From Nymphaea colorata (taxonomy: Eukaryota; Streptophyta; Magnoliopsida; Nymphaeales; Nymphaeaceae), in contig NC_045139.1 of NCBI RefSeq assembly GCF_008831285.2, positions 23,356,412-23,416,411 on the forward strand: 60,000 bases of DNA. The letters are read 5' to 3'. The position numbers were made by a program, and so were the translations under genes. The first letter of the stretch is position 1. Every line of letters starts with the position of its first letter. Positions 23,111 through 35,089 of this stretch are shown piece after piece. A model generated the notes under the pieces. It did not search any database, was not told where the DNA came from, and saw nothing but the letters and a program-made list of their open reading frames with translations.

Positions 23111-23460
23111 TAATTGTGATGCAGTTCAGGACCCTGACATGGTGCCGGTTTTGCATGAAGGCCAATTTGGCTCACTCTAAGAATCTTTGACTGAGCAATT
23201 CATTCACATGAACTGTGATCTTATGTTGAACTCCTAACTACACGGTTTGTAGTGATGTTCAGCTGGACCCTCTCTCCTGTGTTTACTTGCAAAACGTCAT
23301 TTTCTTCCTCTTTGGCTAATGCAAAGAGTTTATAGACATCTATTGGCCTTTCATTTAGGAGCTCTGCTTCTAGTGATGACGAATGCTCTACCCCAATATT
23401 AGCTTCAGTGCTGAGCTTTGCATTCATCACTTTCTACTCCCCTGATGAACAAGCGAACAC
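23110..23460 (-). repeat. inverted duplication, right arm (gene-like sequence)
   Basis: On the minus strand a 69-codon ORF at 23221-23430 reads NAKLSTEANIGVEHSSSLEA, then ELLNERPIDVYKLFALAKEE. It aligns with the left arm at 22200-22390. This arm keeps an open frame where the left arm has stops. The protein family is not recognised. Confidence 0.6.
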
Positions 23461-23470
23461 AAGAGCCAAT

Positions 23471-23649
23471 CAGGGGCAGAGCCAAAAAATTTCCGGCTAA
23501 GAATTACTAATAATAAATTTTAAATTTTTAGGTGGCATCCAAAGGTAAATGAGAAAAATTCCTTTGACGTGTCAATATAAAAATTAGTATTTTTTGTGGG
23601 TCTGTGCGGGCAATTGACCACAAAGTGCCCACACTTGCCTCCACCCCTG
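23471..23649. mobile_element. hAT-type MITE, perfect 8-bp target duplication
   Basis: Starts CAGGGGCAGAGCC and ends GCCTCCACCCCTG, flanked by GAGCCAAT at 23463-23470 and again at 23650-23657. At 179 bp it has no coding capacity. The interior (TTTAAATTTTTA, TTTTTTGTGGGTC, GGGCAATTG) matches the element at 44666, so the two form one subfamily. Confidence 0.92.
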
Positions 23650-26600
23650 GAGCCAATATCTCTCCTGCTTGCTTGTCTCTCTCGAATTGGTTCTTAGAGC
23701 TCATGCAATTTGGGGGCAGGGAGGGAGCTTCTAATGCAGCTTAGTTGAGTTTAGCTTAATATTGGATTTAGGTTTGATTAACATAGTTTTAAGGTCACTG
23801 TAGATTTGTTTTAAATAAACAGGTTGTCAATATTTTTAAATGCCAATTTTTGCAACACTACTTGAATCAATTGTTTAAACATGTAACATCAATGATTTAC
23901 CAATCTAAAGTTTATATAAAATTCAATACAATATCAACTTTCATCCACATCCACACTTTCAAATAGAGTAATTCAATAAAATTCTATACAATAACAGCTT
24001 TCAGCATTATGGTTAAACTCTTTGTATAAAGCTAGAAATATTGGTTTTCTATAGATAATCACATGAAAATTGCTACGAATTATATTTCATTTCTTACTGA
24101 AAACATGCAAAAAAGAAGAAGGTCATTAAGCATGAAGATGAAAGAAGAATGGATAGCCAGCAATAACGAGCAAATCCAATTATGAAATAAAAAAGGACAG
24201 CCTTGAATCATTGGATGGTTATTTTCTTTCTACAAATCAAGGTTCTTCAGCCTCATTGGCTCCCAAAGTTGCCATCCCATGGAATACCTTTTCTAGTTTT
24301 GTTTCATTATTTCTTATGTTGATCCCAGCTGAAATCAGTTCTGCACAGGCCCAGGAACTTATTATTTCACATTCTTGTGTTGTTCTTCTTGATTAAGATC
24401 TACTATTTTCGTTTTAAAGCGTGCAGCGGCATGAATTCGATTTAGATATTGTTTTTGTTTAATAGTGTTCACTCCTTTCTTCGTATTAGTTGTTAACTAG
24501 GTTGGATCGTGCACTTCAGCCTGGTGTCTGATCGATTTGGTGGCCGTTTCAGAGTGGTTAGGGCCTTAGCATTGGCAGCCCGAAGACGCCGGAAAACTGT
24601 CCTTGAACAGGCACTGCTCAGACTCATTTTCTGCAGTTTACGCCTGAAAACAGGCGTTTCGGGCCCGATTCCCCTCGGGATCTTGATGGATTTTTAATAA
24701 ATATTGGGTTTTTTCTGCCTCTAACTGGTTGTAACATATTCATGATTGTTCGAGTTATAGAGAGAAACACGAACGATCTTGTTGAAAAATGGGGAATTTT
24801 CTATTAAAAACTGCTGGTACAATTCACCGGTTGAAATTTCTCTACTTTTAAGGGTTAGATCGATCTGCATTAAGGATTTCAATCTGTTGATCTGATCTAA
24901 TCCCTTGTCCGGTGCAGAATTTTGAAAATGGCATTGAGATTAAGCAGAAAACGGGCTGGAGTCCGGTCGATTTCCGGTGAAGAAACGCAGAACAATGCCG
25001 GCAGCTGTTCACCTTTTCGATAGGTTCTCAATTGATTTTTTTTTTTTATGTGCTTTTAGGTTTACAAAGGGTATCTAAACCGCAGTTTACAAAACAATTT
25101 TTGTGTTACTTCCGGCCTCTTTCCTTCATTTTACCTGTACACCAAATAATTTTACCTTACAAAAACCTACCCCGGTAAAAACCTACCATGTCATCAAACA
25201 TGACCTCAAAATTTTTTCTTTTGTTTTTTTTTTCAAAATTCTTTTCCATGGTCAATTTACCATATTAAATTCTTTCCTGCAATCAAACGGAACCTTAGTT
25301 CTTCTTAATAGTTGGATTAAGCCGGGTAGTTGGATTAAGCCGGGCTTTAGCTGCCAGCAATGGTCAACCTGGCCGCTCTTTCCAGTGTTGTTGGGCTCCG
25401 TTCTTTTTTTTTTTTTTTTGGATGACTCTGCAATTAATTTTTTCATAGAAAACTTGAATTTTGAAAGCTGCATTGAGAGGCAACAAGTAGTTTATTTTAC
25501 TGCTGGCCGACGTAGGCAGCGAAGCAGTTAATTGTTTTATGTTGAAAAAAAAAAACTCACGTCTTCTTTGGCCTTAGCCAAAAATTTTCAGCTCTGAACA
25601 TTCACCTTTTATAGCAATTGATAAACGATTGTATTACAATAACACACAGATTATTATTTTATTAATAAATACTTATTTCAATAAAAGTTACTCCTCTGTT
25701 ATAAAATTGTTAGTTGACGAATTTATTTATGCTTTTGATTAATTACGCACATCTGCCCTTCAAGTAGAGGACAATTTTCGTTCTAAAAAGCTATTTAAAC
25801 TGCTTAAGAAATAGAAAGTAGTGAGTTCCTTAGAATGATATTAAAGCGACTCTCAAAATAGAATAAAACTGCTATCAGAACCATGGCAGGCAGCACACAA
25901 CTGCTATGTGTAGCAAAAGATGTTCTTAGTAAAAGATGAAAACATTTGGGATGAAATTGTCAACGACAATTTGAAGACCATGAACTTGATATTTTCCTAT
26001 CGGTGAGGGACGAAGATAGGAGAAAAAAACTAGACACCTACCTTTTTAAATGCATAAAGAAGTCAATAATGAAGGGAAAATCTATTGAAAGGGGGTGGTC
26101 TCTTCCTTTATTATGGTCCTTTTTCTTTTATCTTCATTCATGCTCGTCAAATGAGGTTGGGTGAATAGGAGGAATATTTCATTCTAACAAAAAAACCGAA
26201 ACCCTACCTTTCTCTCCATCTCTCCTAAAGTATTAGGTTTGTATTCCGTACTTGAGGTGGTGCCATTGGTTTGCTTTAACTGGCATATCAGTACCCTTTT
26301 TTTATAGCATAAGAAGTTGATGCTTTGTAACTCGAAACAAAGATTGACTACCTACCAACCTCTGACCCATCTATTGAACAAACCCGCCTATCAAATTGCG
26401 ACTAACGATTTCATTCCAATTCCTTAAAACATAAAAATAGCAATTTTGTGGCAACCTTCCATGGTTATGATATCAGACAAATTAACCAGTTGTATTTTAT
26501 TTTGAGAACCACTTCAATATCATTCTAACGAGCTCACTACTTTCTCTTTATTAAACCGTTTAAATAGCTTTTGAGAACAAAAATGTCCCTTACTAAGAAG

Positions 26601-27278
26601 GGCCAAATATTGGTAGTTAATAAAAAGCACAAATAACTTCGTCAGTGAAAAATTTTATAGAAGGGGAATAACTTTTATTGAAATGAAGCAACATGCTCAA
26701 GATTCAAGAGCTTTCCATTTTAACTAACTGGTTCTGTAGACACATTACTTCAAGCGGATAGTTTTTTTTCTGATTCTTCCACACATATCTTTGACTCGGG
26801 TCTAGGCGTGTTTGTGCAAAACAATCATTTATTAATAGCTATAAATGAAGTGTATATGTTATATATATATATACACACACAATACATAGAGAAATAAATT
26901 CCAATCCCCTAAGGTTGAGAAGGATGCACTATGGGAAAAAGTACATCTATTTACTATAGGTTTATATATTTACTTACAGTAAGCTTCCGGTTGTTTAGCA
27001 AGGGAGAAAGGCAGTAACATTTCATTTTCATACAAAGGAAAAGGAAAGCACTTGTTTAAGCGTAAGGTGAGCATTGGAACCAGGGGCAGAGCCAAGAATT
27101 TTTTTAGGGGGCGAACCAATCGAGCCAAGATGGCTAGGTCAGGCTGGGTACAGTGCTTAGCCACGGATCTTAGATGGCTGCCAGGGCCATCAGAGGTTCT
27201 TTCTTTCTTTTAACCTCATTAGTCACCATAGCCACCAAGGTTTTCAACTTCTAGAGTGCTTCTCTAAAGCTTCTTCGG

Positions 27279-27280
<2 letters not shown>

Positions 27281-27314
<34 letters not shown>
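27281..27314. repeat. (TA)n microsatellite
   Basis: About 17 TA units followed by TGTTACACACAC. Confidence 0.95.
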
Positions 27315-27317
<3 letters not shown>

Positions 27318-28324
27318 ACACACACTTAGATAATAATAAAACGTAAGCTAAGACACCATACCAAACTTAAGAAAACCATCAAACTTTTTGTTCTTAGGAA
27401 GAAGAGTGGAAATGCCGCTCAAAGTTCCTTCCTTTTAAGTCCTTGAAGCATATTTCCAAATTGTCCTGGATAACAATTACAAATAACCATGCTTCCAAGA
27501 AAAGAAGATTGAACATACCAGGTGTACGATATGATAAACAAAAAATATCATACACCAGGAAAGAACAGTGAGGACCAAAAGCACCATTAGTCTCATTCCA
27601 AATATAGGCGACGCAACAATATATATATATATATTAGACACATGGTACACAAAAAACGATGATTCTTCAAACCTGAGATGCAACAGAATCCGATCTCGAC
27701 CTTAATTGTGAACCCAATATATTTGGATGTAGTCATACATCTGATCATGGAGTTAAGACCCGATTTCGATGATTGAATCGGATCTGGGTACATAAGAAGT
27801 TAACTACTCACATTACATTAAAAACGATATTGGTGACTCGGACATATATCATTCTTTTTAAACAATAAACTTTACATGTCGAAATAATGTCATCTTTCCG
27901 AAGTGACTGTTTAAATGCAAATAAGTGTACGCCATTTGTAAACTTATAAGTAATTGCTTCATTTTATGAAATAATTTACGAGTGCAAGTTCCCGAGGGCA
28001 TAGCCCAAATGGACGGGCTAGGGGTGCATTGAAGGCGAGTTTTCAATTTAAAACCTGGTTATGCTTTTTGTTTTATAAAAATAGTGAGTCTTACATGCAA
28101 GTTGAAGCATAGAGTGATCTCACCACATAATACAATATCAGCTTTGGACAATGTGGAAGGCCTCGGCTCTCAATGGAATAATGAGATACTTGAAGTGCAG
28201 GTTTAATCAATATTATTTAGATAATATTTTTAAAACAAACATTTTAGCTTAAATAGAAAAGATAATTGCTTAAAATAAAATCATAAAGAACATTATTAAG
28301 GTGATTTTTCACAATTTCACATCC

Positions 28325-28325
28325 C

Positions 28326-28356
<31 letters not shown>

Positions 28357-28437
28357 ATGCCTTTTATCTCTACAATCACTCTCTCTCTCTCTCTTTCTCT
28401 CTCTCATGCCTTTTATCTCTACAATCACATAAGAAAG
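28325..28437. repeat. two tandem copies of a CT-rich unit of about 55 bp
   Basis: A CT tract followed by CATGCCTTTTATCTCTACAA occurs twice, nearly identical, implying recent slippage or unequal exchange. Confidence 0.9.
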
Positions 28438-29373
28438 GGCAAGGCAGTCGAGAATATATATATATATATATATAACAGGAAAAACTTTTTGTTGAGAAGT
28501 GGACTCATCTTTATTGAAGGTAAAATGACTTTTTAAAAAATATATATATATTAATGTTTTATATTAATCAAAAGGTCGTTTGTGAATCATTTTATAAAAT
28601 TGACCGGTTATTTATGAATTGTCCAAGACGTTTGGTGGACATTTTTAATACGTCAAAATAGTAGTTTCCTTTAAACGTGTCTCTTACGGTCAGGGACGTA
28701 TCGAATCCGACATATTTGATTAACGATTGGACTTTTAATTTCTTAAAAACGGATCTGGTAGAGAAATCCAGATTCAAGTACAAACTGAATTCAAATTTAG
28801 CATGCAGTTGAATAACTGACTTCCTATCCAAATATAGATCCAATTACATATAAGCGTCTAAACTTTAGTAAAAAATGAATTTGCTTTAAAGAAGTTTTAA
28901 ATGTGAATCTAAATCCAATTTTCAAATCCAAAGGCACCCAAATCCGATTGTTGAAATGAATGAGATCCGATCCAATCCAATCCTTTACTTTCCTGTGGTG
29001 GCCCGCAGATTTATGGAGGACCAAGGGTAGACCCCCAGTCAACAAGTCGTCGCCGTGAAGGGGATGCCCATTTAGTGAAATTACCAAACAGACTCCTTTG
29101 ACATTTCTTCCGACTTTGCAAGAACAGTATTTTATCTTAGAATCCGGTTGAGAGTCCAACTCCCCATCCTCCAACATATCAGGTTTACTTTGGGTGTTTA
29201 AGAAGATGCTTCCTTATATTTTAGCATTTTACGATAAGAGCATTAAAATTTTTAAATTACTAAAAAGAACTATTTTTTGCTTCAGATTTTTTATTGTTAT
29301 TCTTAAAAGACATTTTTTGATTAAAAAACTAAAATTTAACCAACTTAAAAATGAAATTGTTTTTTTTTTTTAA

Positions 29374-29601
29374 CGGGCCGACTGTTCTCACCGGCCCATG
29401 CGGTGCAACGGTCCTTCAAACTGCCACAAGCCTAAAAGGATAAGCCAGTATGCTTGAAAACAAAGAGTGTAATTAGACAGAAGAAGGAAAATAACTTGAT
29501 GTGAGTTGTTTCATTCATTTAAAAAAGACAATACATCACAAGAAAAGGTAAGCAAGGAGATTGAATGACTTTACTTATAAAGGTGTCCAAAAGCTCATAC
29601 A
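29374..29601 (-). repeat. gypsy 3' LTR
   Basis: Aligned with 34908-35089: GGGCCGACTGTTCTCACC versus GGGCTGACTGTTCTTACC, then GTCCTTCAAAC, CCTAAA and ACTTTACTTATAA shared. The element-sense start is TGTATGAGC. The two LTRs differ in length and at many positions. Confidence 0.75.
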
Positions 29602-29689
29602 AAGATCTTCATGCTGAAAGTTTGGTAGCTTGTATGCTCACAATCTTTTTTATCACACTTCTTAATTAAAGCACTGTGTCACCCAGGAA

Positions 29690-30420
29690 AGATATCAGTA
29701 TGATCATGATACAACTTCACAAGGATTTTGTCTCCAACTCAAAACTCGGCAGGTCATTGATCTTTTTCAGCCCACATTTTCATTTTTTTGGCAGCCTTAT
29801 GCAAGAATACTTTGATGAGTTCCATCTGCTCCTGTCAGTTCTTGACAAATTGATAGGCAAATGTGGGTCTTTCTTTTTTTAGGGCAACAAGAGTGTGTGG
29901 CATCAGCGGTTGTTACCCTATAGCTATTTCAAATAGATTGTGCTTAAAAGACTCGTTCTTCTACAAGTTGTAACAAAATTGGGCAACATTAAACAGCTTC
30001 ACCCAACTTTTCTATTTAACACCGACGAAGTTCCACAAGTACTGCTCCGACAAGGCATTGATATGCTCCATTTGGCCATTTGTGTGTGGGTCGAAACTCC
30101 TGAGAAACAACAAACCTAAGTCGAACAACTGAAATACTTTATGTCAAAACTTGCATGTGAAACAAGCATTGCGGTCACTCACAATGCTCTTCGACATGCC
30201 CTAGTGCTTTACTATGCTCTTCACGAAGAACTCCAACGTCTTTTCTACAGGACACGGATTTTGAGGTCAGGATAAAAGTAGCATAATTTGAAAACTTATT
30301 CTTAACAAAATAACCACAAGGATAGATTTGAAGTCATATGCTTTTGGGAGGCTTACAATGAAGTCCATGGAAAGGCTTTCCCATGGACGCTTTGCAATAA
30401 GCAGTGGTTCTAAGAGGCCG
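29690..30420 (-). pseudogene. gypsy integrase remnant
   Basis: The minus strand reads an integrase core in pieces: FPWESLSMDFIVSLPK, SIVSDRNACFTCKF, and FDPHTNGQMEHIN, the last matching the usual DPQTDGQTE motif. Multiple stops interrupt it. Confidence 0.75.
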
Positions 30421-30652
30421 GCATGTTTATGGTTCGACCTATTATCTTGCTAGTAGATGAGGCATGTATGGCTCGACATCTTCCCGCAATTGCGGCTAAT
30501 AATAGACGCATTCAAGGAGTGTTAGGGTGCGCACTTGGTCAAGGTGGCCAGCCCATAATGTATCATGGCACTTTTAGGAGCTTTCGTCGAAGGTTGCACC
30601 TCATTCGCACAAATACACATCTGTCTTTGGTGAGGAGAAGTCTGTCTCATAG

Positions 30653-30874
30653 CTAGAACCTACAAGTCTTCCATGCTTCGACCAAGGCCACCAAGTGTTC
30701 TGTCATTGGGTCTTGTTGCATCCCTTCAAAAACACACTCAAGGAGAGCATCATCCAATTGTACTTCAGAGGCCTCCACTCGAGTTACCACAAGTTCAGCC
30801 TTTCGACGAAACGCATCACCAACAACATTGGTCTTTCTAGCATTACATTTCAAAGCTAAGTCAAACTCAGCCAA
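30653..30874 (-). pseudogene. gypsy RNase H C-terminus
   Basis: MAEFDLALKCNARKTNVVGD followed by AFRRKAELV matches the end of gypsy RNase H, where family members read like VADALSRKAEL. It lies between the triplicated pol segment and the integrase, as expected. Confidence 0.75.
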
Positions 30875-31088
30875 GAATTTCTGCCAACAGGCCTGTTTTG
30901 AGGATATCTTCTTCTACATCTAAAAGTTGCTTGTAGATACATGATCAATCTTCACGACGACTGAGGTCCCAACATATAATGTCCTCATAACATATAATGT
31001 CATCATATGCAAAGGTAATGCACAATATCAATCATTTTTTGCCCGTGCACAATTTGGCACTTCTATGGCTCCTCCAATTTTCAGCTCT

Positions 31089-32249
31089 CATAGGCGATTG
31101 AATGACCTTCTTGCATCAATATCTCACCAATGGCAAAGTCAGAAGAGTTAGTGTTGATCTCAAAAGGTTTCAAGTGGTCGGGCAACTTCAGCATAGACTC
31201 TCGCACAAGTGCTTTCTTCTGGAGCACACTACATTCAAACCCAGACAATGTTCTTTTTGAGCAAGTCAATGAACATGACAATAATCATGGAGTACTTCTT
31301 GATGAACTACCTATAGTAATTAGTTAGCCAAATGAAGGATTGCAATTCAGGCACTGTAGTTGGTCAAAGGGACACTTTTTATTTTTTGTGTAGAAATCAT
31401 TATTATTCAATGCTTGAAACACCGTCTGCGAATAACTAACATGCTTCTCCATTTTGCTACTAAAGACCACTGTATCATAGGCGATTGAATGACCTTCTTG
31501 CATCAATATCTCACCAATGGCAAAGTCAGAGGAGTTAGTGTTGATCTCAAAAGGTTTCAAGTGGTCGGGCAACTTCAGCATAGACTCTCGCACAAGTGCT
31601 TTCTTCTGGAGCACACTACATCCAAACCCAGACAATGTTCTTTTTGAGCAAGTCAATGAACATGACAATAATCATGGAGTACTTCTTGATGAACTACCTA
31701 TAGTAATTAGTTAGCCCAATGAAGGATTGCAATTCAGGCACTGTAGTTGGTCAAATGGATACTTTTTATTTTTTGTGTAGAAATCATTATTATTCAATGC
31801 TTGAAACACCGTCTGCAAATAACTAACATGCTTCTCCATTTTGCTACTAAAGACCACTGTATCATAGGCGATTGAATGACCTTCTTGCATCAATATCTCA
31901 CCAATGGCAAAGTCAAAGGAGTTAGTGTTGATCTCAAAAGGTTTCAAGTGGTCGGGCAACTTCAGCATAGACTCTCGCACAAGTGCTTTCTTCTGGAGCA
32001 CACTACATCCAAACCCAGACAATGTTCTTTTTGAGCAAGTCAATGAACATGACAATAATCATGGAGTACTTCTTGATGAACTACCTATAGTAATTAGTTA
32101 GCCCAATGAAGGATTGCAATTCAGGCACTGTAGTTGGTCAAAGGGACACTTTTTATTTTTTGTGTAGAAATCATTATTATTCAATGCTTGAAACACCGTC
32201 TGCAAACAACTAACATGCTTTTCCATTTTGCTACTAAAGACCACTGAAT
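31089..32249 (-). repeat. in-frame triplication of a 387-bp pol segment
   Basis: Three head-to-tail units of 387 bp (about 31089-31475, 31476-31862, 31863-32249) are nearly identical. Matching landmarks fall at 31130, 31517 and 31904. Each unit covers the end of RT (FSSKMEKHVSY, VFQALNNNDFYTKNKK), the connection (ESMLKLPDHLKPFEINTN) and the start of RNase H (DFAIGEILMQEGHSIAY). The unit is 129 codons, so the frame is preserved across junctions, although each unit also has a stop and a shift in its connection. The flanks suggest joining at a short ATCAT-like sequence. Confidence 0.95.
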
Positions 32250-32730
32250 CATTAAGATAGACCACCACAAACTTGTCAAGGTATTCATCAATGTTGAGAA
32301 GGTCATCGGGTCATTGGTCAATCCGAATGGCTTGACTAGGAATTCATAAGCACTATAATGAGTGACACAAGTGGTCTTTGGTTCATCTCTTTCTGCAATC
32401 TTGATTTGCTAGTAACCAGATCGAAGGTTCAATTTTTAGAAGATTCGTGCAGTGCCCAATTGGTCGAACAAGTTAACAATGAGTAGCAAAAGTGTATTTA
32501 TTTTTTACTGTTATCTAGTTCAATGCATGATAGTCCACACATAGAGCTCCAAATGGTGCTTTTGATGGTTAGATAATATTTGTTTCCAACAACCAATCAA
32601 ACTATCTTTGCAGCTTCTTCAACTTGATTGGACCCATACAATAAGGAACCATAGCTAGGAGCCTAGCTCCAGGAACCAGTTCAATTTAGTGATCAACTTT
32701 TTGCCTCAATGGTAATCGCTTTGGTGGTTC
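32250..32730 (-). pseudogene. gypsy RT N-terminal half
   Basis: Minus-strand pieces read IELVPGARLLAMVPYCMGPI, SKAPFGA, CVDYHALN and LDKFVVVYLNDSVVFSSKME. These follow the gypsy RT order, and the catalytic box is YLND. The normal stretch between SKAPFGA and CVDY is shortened. A nested DNA element separates this from the protease. Confidence 0.8.
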
Positions 32731-32737
32731 ATGTGTC

Positions 32738-33115
32738 TAGGCCTGGGCAATGGGCCGGCCCGGCCCGACTCTCGCTTTTCCTCTCCACTCCCTCCCCGCT
32801 CCCTCTCCCTCTCCCTCTCCACACCACTCCCGACTCCCCGCTCTCCCTCTCCACTCCCGACTCCCGCTCCCTCTGCTCCCATTCCCCTTCTCCCTCTCTA
32901 CTCCCGTTCCCCTCTCCCTCACCCTCTCTGCTCCTGTTCCCCCTCTCTGCTCCTGCTCCCCCCCCCCCTCCCTCTCTCTGCTCTCCCTCTCCCTCCTCCT
33001 CTGTTTCCCTCTCCCGCTCTCCCTCTCCCTCCCCCTCCTCCTCCATCAGAGCGCGACAGGAGGGCGGGAAAGGGGCAGGAGCCAGAAGGGCGACCCGGCC
33101 CGATGCCCAGGCCTA
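32738..33115. mobile_element. nested hAT-type element with polypyrimidine core
   Basis: Ends TAGGCCTGGGCAATGGGCC and GGCCCGATGCCCAGGCCTA are inverted, with perfect 8-bp duplications CATGTGTC at 32730-32737 and 33116-33123. Positions 32770-33050 are almost entirely C and T in CCCTCTCC-like units, strongly strand-asymmetric. Removing the element restores collinearity of the gypsy protease and RT, so it inserted after the retroelement. The many ORFs through it are composition artefacts. Confidence 0.92.
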
Positions 33116-33129
33116 CATGTGTCATTATT

Positions 33130-33602
33130 TCCTGAAACTCTTTTAGCAATGAAACTAAGTTTGGTGGAATAATAACAGACCTGACTTCTTCTACACGAAT
33201 GGACACGAGGAATGTCTGCTCTCTATGCCTCATGCCTTTTTTTAACTGCATAGCTGACAACATGGAAGGTGATTTTTTACTGGCATAATAGTGGTGCATT
33301 GTGTGCGAACAGTTTGGCCCCATCAATGTCAATGAATTGAATTTTGGGAACATCATAATATTTTGGTCTCGAGAGAACTCCATACTGAGAATTACCTTGA
33401 AATCAGCTAGGGGAACAATTGAGAAGCTCGTAATGCCAGCCCAACTCTCCGTTTGGATGGCTACACCCTTTGCTTCTATAAGGATAAGCGTGACAATAGA
33501 GTTCACCATCTTCAATGTTCTTTCTCTAGGCTCAAGTTTCAACTCCATTCTCTCCACCTTTTTTTTTCCAATGAAGTTGTGTGTTGCTCCTAAATCTACC
33601 AT
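33130..33602 (-). pseudogene. gypsy aspartic protease region
   Basis: Starts MVDLGATHNFIGKKKVERM, corresponding to the family's VDSGATHNFI. The catalytic D-S/T-G triplet is DLG. It continues to SVIIPPNLVSLLKEFQEIM, the usual lead-in to RT, and is cut by the nested element at 33115. Confidence 0.85.
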
Positions 33603-34889
33603 GTAGTAGATTTTTTCCTCAAAGCAATATCGAAGTACATCAGTTCTTTATTCACCTTTGTGTTTGATGCAGCTCAACTTTGGACAACATTGAGCATCTA
33701 CATGGCTCCCATCTGCGGCTACGCTCCTTCAGCCTCAGCCTCAACAACTTTTGTAGCATTGATTTGCTGGTCATCTATTATAAGGTACTTAAAACATTGT
33801 CTAACTATGTGCCTATCTACCACCATATGAAATCTAGGTGGGGGGGAACTTTCCTTGAGAGGAAGTCTCCAGTCAAACCGGTTGCCAACTAGATGTCATT
33901 AAGCAAGGAGGTTGACCATCGCCTTATGTGACGCGAGCTTTCACTTGCTTACCCCTACGTCACCATAAGCAAATGTAGATGCAGTTTATGCATCCATTAG
34001 GTGAATTAACCCTAACTCGCGCGCACCCCTATGGGCAGCCTAACGCTAGGCGTGGGAACTTACCGATGGAATTGCATCTTTCGAAGGGACTAATGACCAT
34101 GCAACACTAATATGTTTTCTCCTTGCGTAACTACACTGCACATTTTAAGTGCATTGTTTTCTACTTTCCTCAGCGCCAATTGGATCCCACTTGCTTTCCG
34201 AGCAATGCCGAAGCTAGCCGCAACATCCCATACTCCTTGCTTGGTCGAGCTAAGCAGAGTCGTCCGCAACATTCTCCCACCACTAAAACGTTGTTGTCCT
34301 CGTCAACTTGCTCCCTGCGTGAGAAAGACTATGGCCATTCCTTTCATTACATTCAATTGTGCCAACATCAATCTGATTGACGCACCCGTTATGTCTCAGC
34401 TACTTAACTTATCAAGTGTATTACCTCTAGTCCAACTTCGGGTATTTTCACCTTTTTATCGCTTTTAGCACTTTTCCTTAGAAGAATCTAGAACATATCC
34501 TGTGACCACTAAGTATAAAATTTCCAAAATATGTTGCCAACCAATAATCAATTTTGAGTAATGACATGCTCGCTTCTTCAAGTCATGTCAATACTAAAGG
34601 CCCATAACCTCTTGAACAATCCTTTTCTACATTGGGCTTTTCACCTTATATGCTTCAGCAAACTCTTCGAAACATGTGATCTCCATCTAGCCAACACCAT
34701 CAGGGTCACTTGAACCAGTGTTTGACGAACATAGTCAAACCATAGGGCACATCACAACAAGCCAACGGTTTTCAAAACAACTTGTTAATTGCATATGTGC
34801 ATCAGAACATCATGTTCTTTTTTTCACATTTTCTGAACTCATGCTCGTAGCATTCTTGTCTTTCAAGTTTTTTCTAAGAAATTGTTCTC
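33603..34889 (-). pseudogene. gypsy gag remnant region
   Basis: By position, this stretch between protease and primer site should hold gag. Only broken short ORFs remain (for example 34090-34272 on the minus strand). No zinc knuckle could be confirmed. Confidence 0.4.
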
Positions 34890-34900
34890 CTCTGATACCA
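34890..34900 (-). promoter_or_regulatory. tRNA-iMet primer-binding site
   Basis: The minus strand reads TGGTATCAGAG immediately inside the 5' LTR. It matches the sequence complementary to the 3' end of initiator tRNA-Met used by most plant LTR retrotransposons. Confidence 0.85.
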
Positions 34901-34907
34901 ATTCTCG

Positions 34908-35089
34908 TGGGCTGACTGTTCTTACCCATCTGTGCAACGACAGTCCTTCAAACCACTATAGGCCTAAAGGGTAAGTGAGTGCGTAGATAACTCGAAAATA
35001 AAGAGTGTGTAAATAGACACAAGGATTCACTTGAAAAGACAAGATAATATAAGCAACTTTACTTATAAGGGTGCCCAAATGCTCATACA
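34908..35089 (-). repeat. gypsy 5' LTR
   Basis: Homologous to 29374-29601. In element sense it begins TGTATGAGCATTTGGGC and ends near CAGTCAGCCCA, next to the primer site. It is shorter than the other LTR. Confidence 0.75.

Larger units (their letters stand above)
23658..29373. other. gene-poor region with simple repeats
   Basis: No gene is recognised. ORFs at 24211-24396 and 24509-24697 have no known domain, although 24509-24697 is GC-rich and arginine-rich. A fragment starting CAGGGGCAGAGCCAAGAATT at 27081 looks like one end of the hAT-type MITE family without its partner. TA tracts lie at 27281-27314 and about 28454-28473. Confidence 0.5.
29374..35089 (-). mobile_element. degenerate Ty3/gypsy LTR retrotransposon
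   Basis: A minus-strand element of about 5.7 kb. Reading 5' to 3': 5' LTR (35089-34908), tRNA-iMet primer site (34900-34890), gag remnant, protease, RT, RNase H, integrase, 3' LTR (29601-29374). All domains carry stops or frameshifts and several catalytic motifs are altered. The protease motif is DLG in place of D-S/T-G, and the RT box is YLND in place of YLDD. A 387-bp stretch of pol is triplicated and a 378-bp DNA element is nested between protease and RT. Flanking 5-bp target duplications were not recognised, consistent with age. Confidence 0.9.

Noticed and set aside
32709-33172. Several overlapping proline/serine-rich or glycine/arginine-rich ORFs on both strands
   Set aside because: They arise from the polypyrimidine core of the nested element; all frames stay open because of composition.
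32919-33602. A 227-codon minus-strand ORF as one protein
   Set aside because: It fuses the gypsy protease region to the nested DNA element; the perfect CATGTGTC target duplication shows the join is an insertion.
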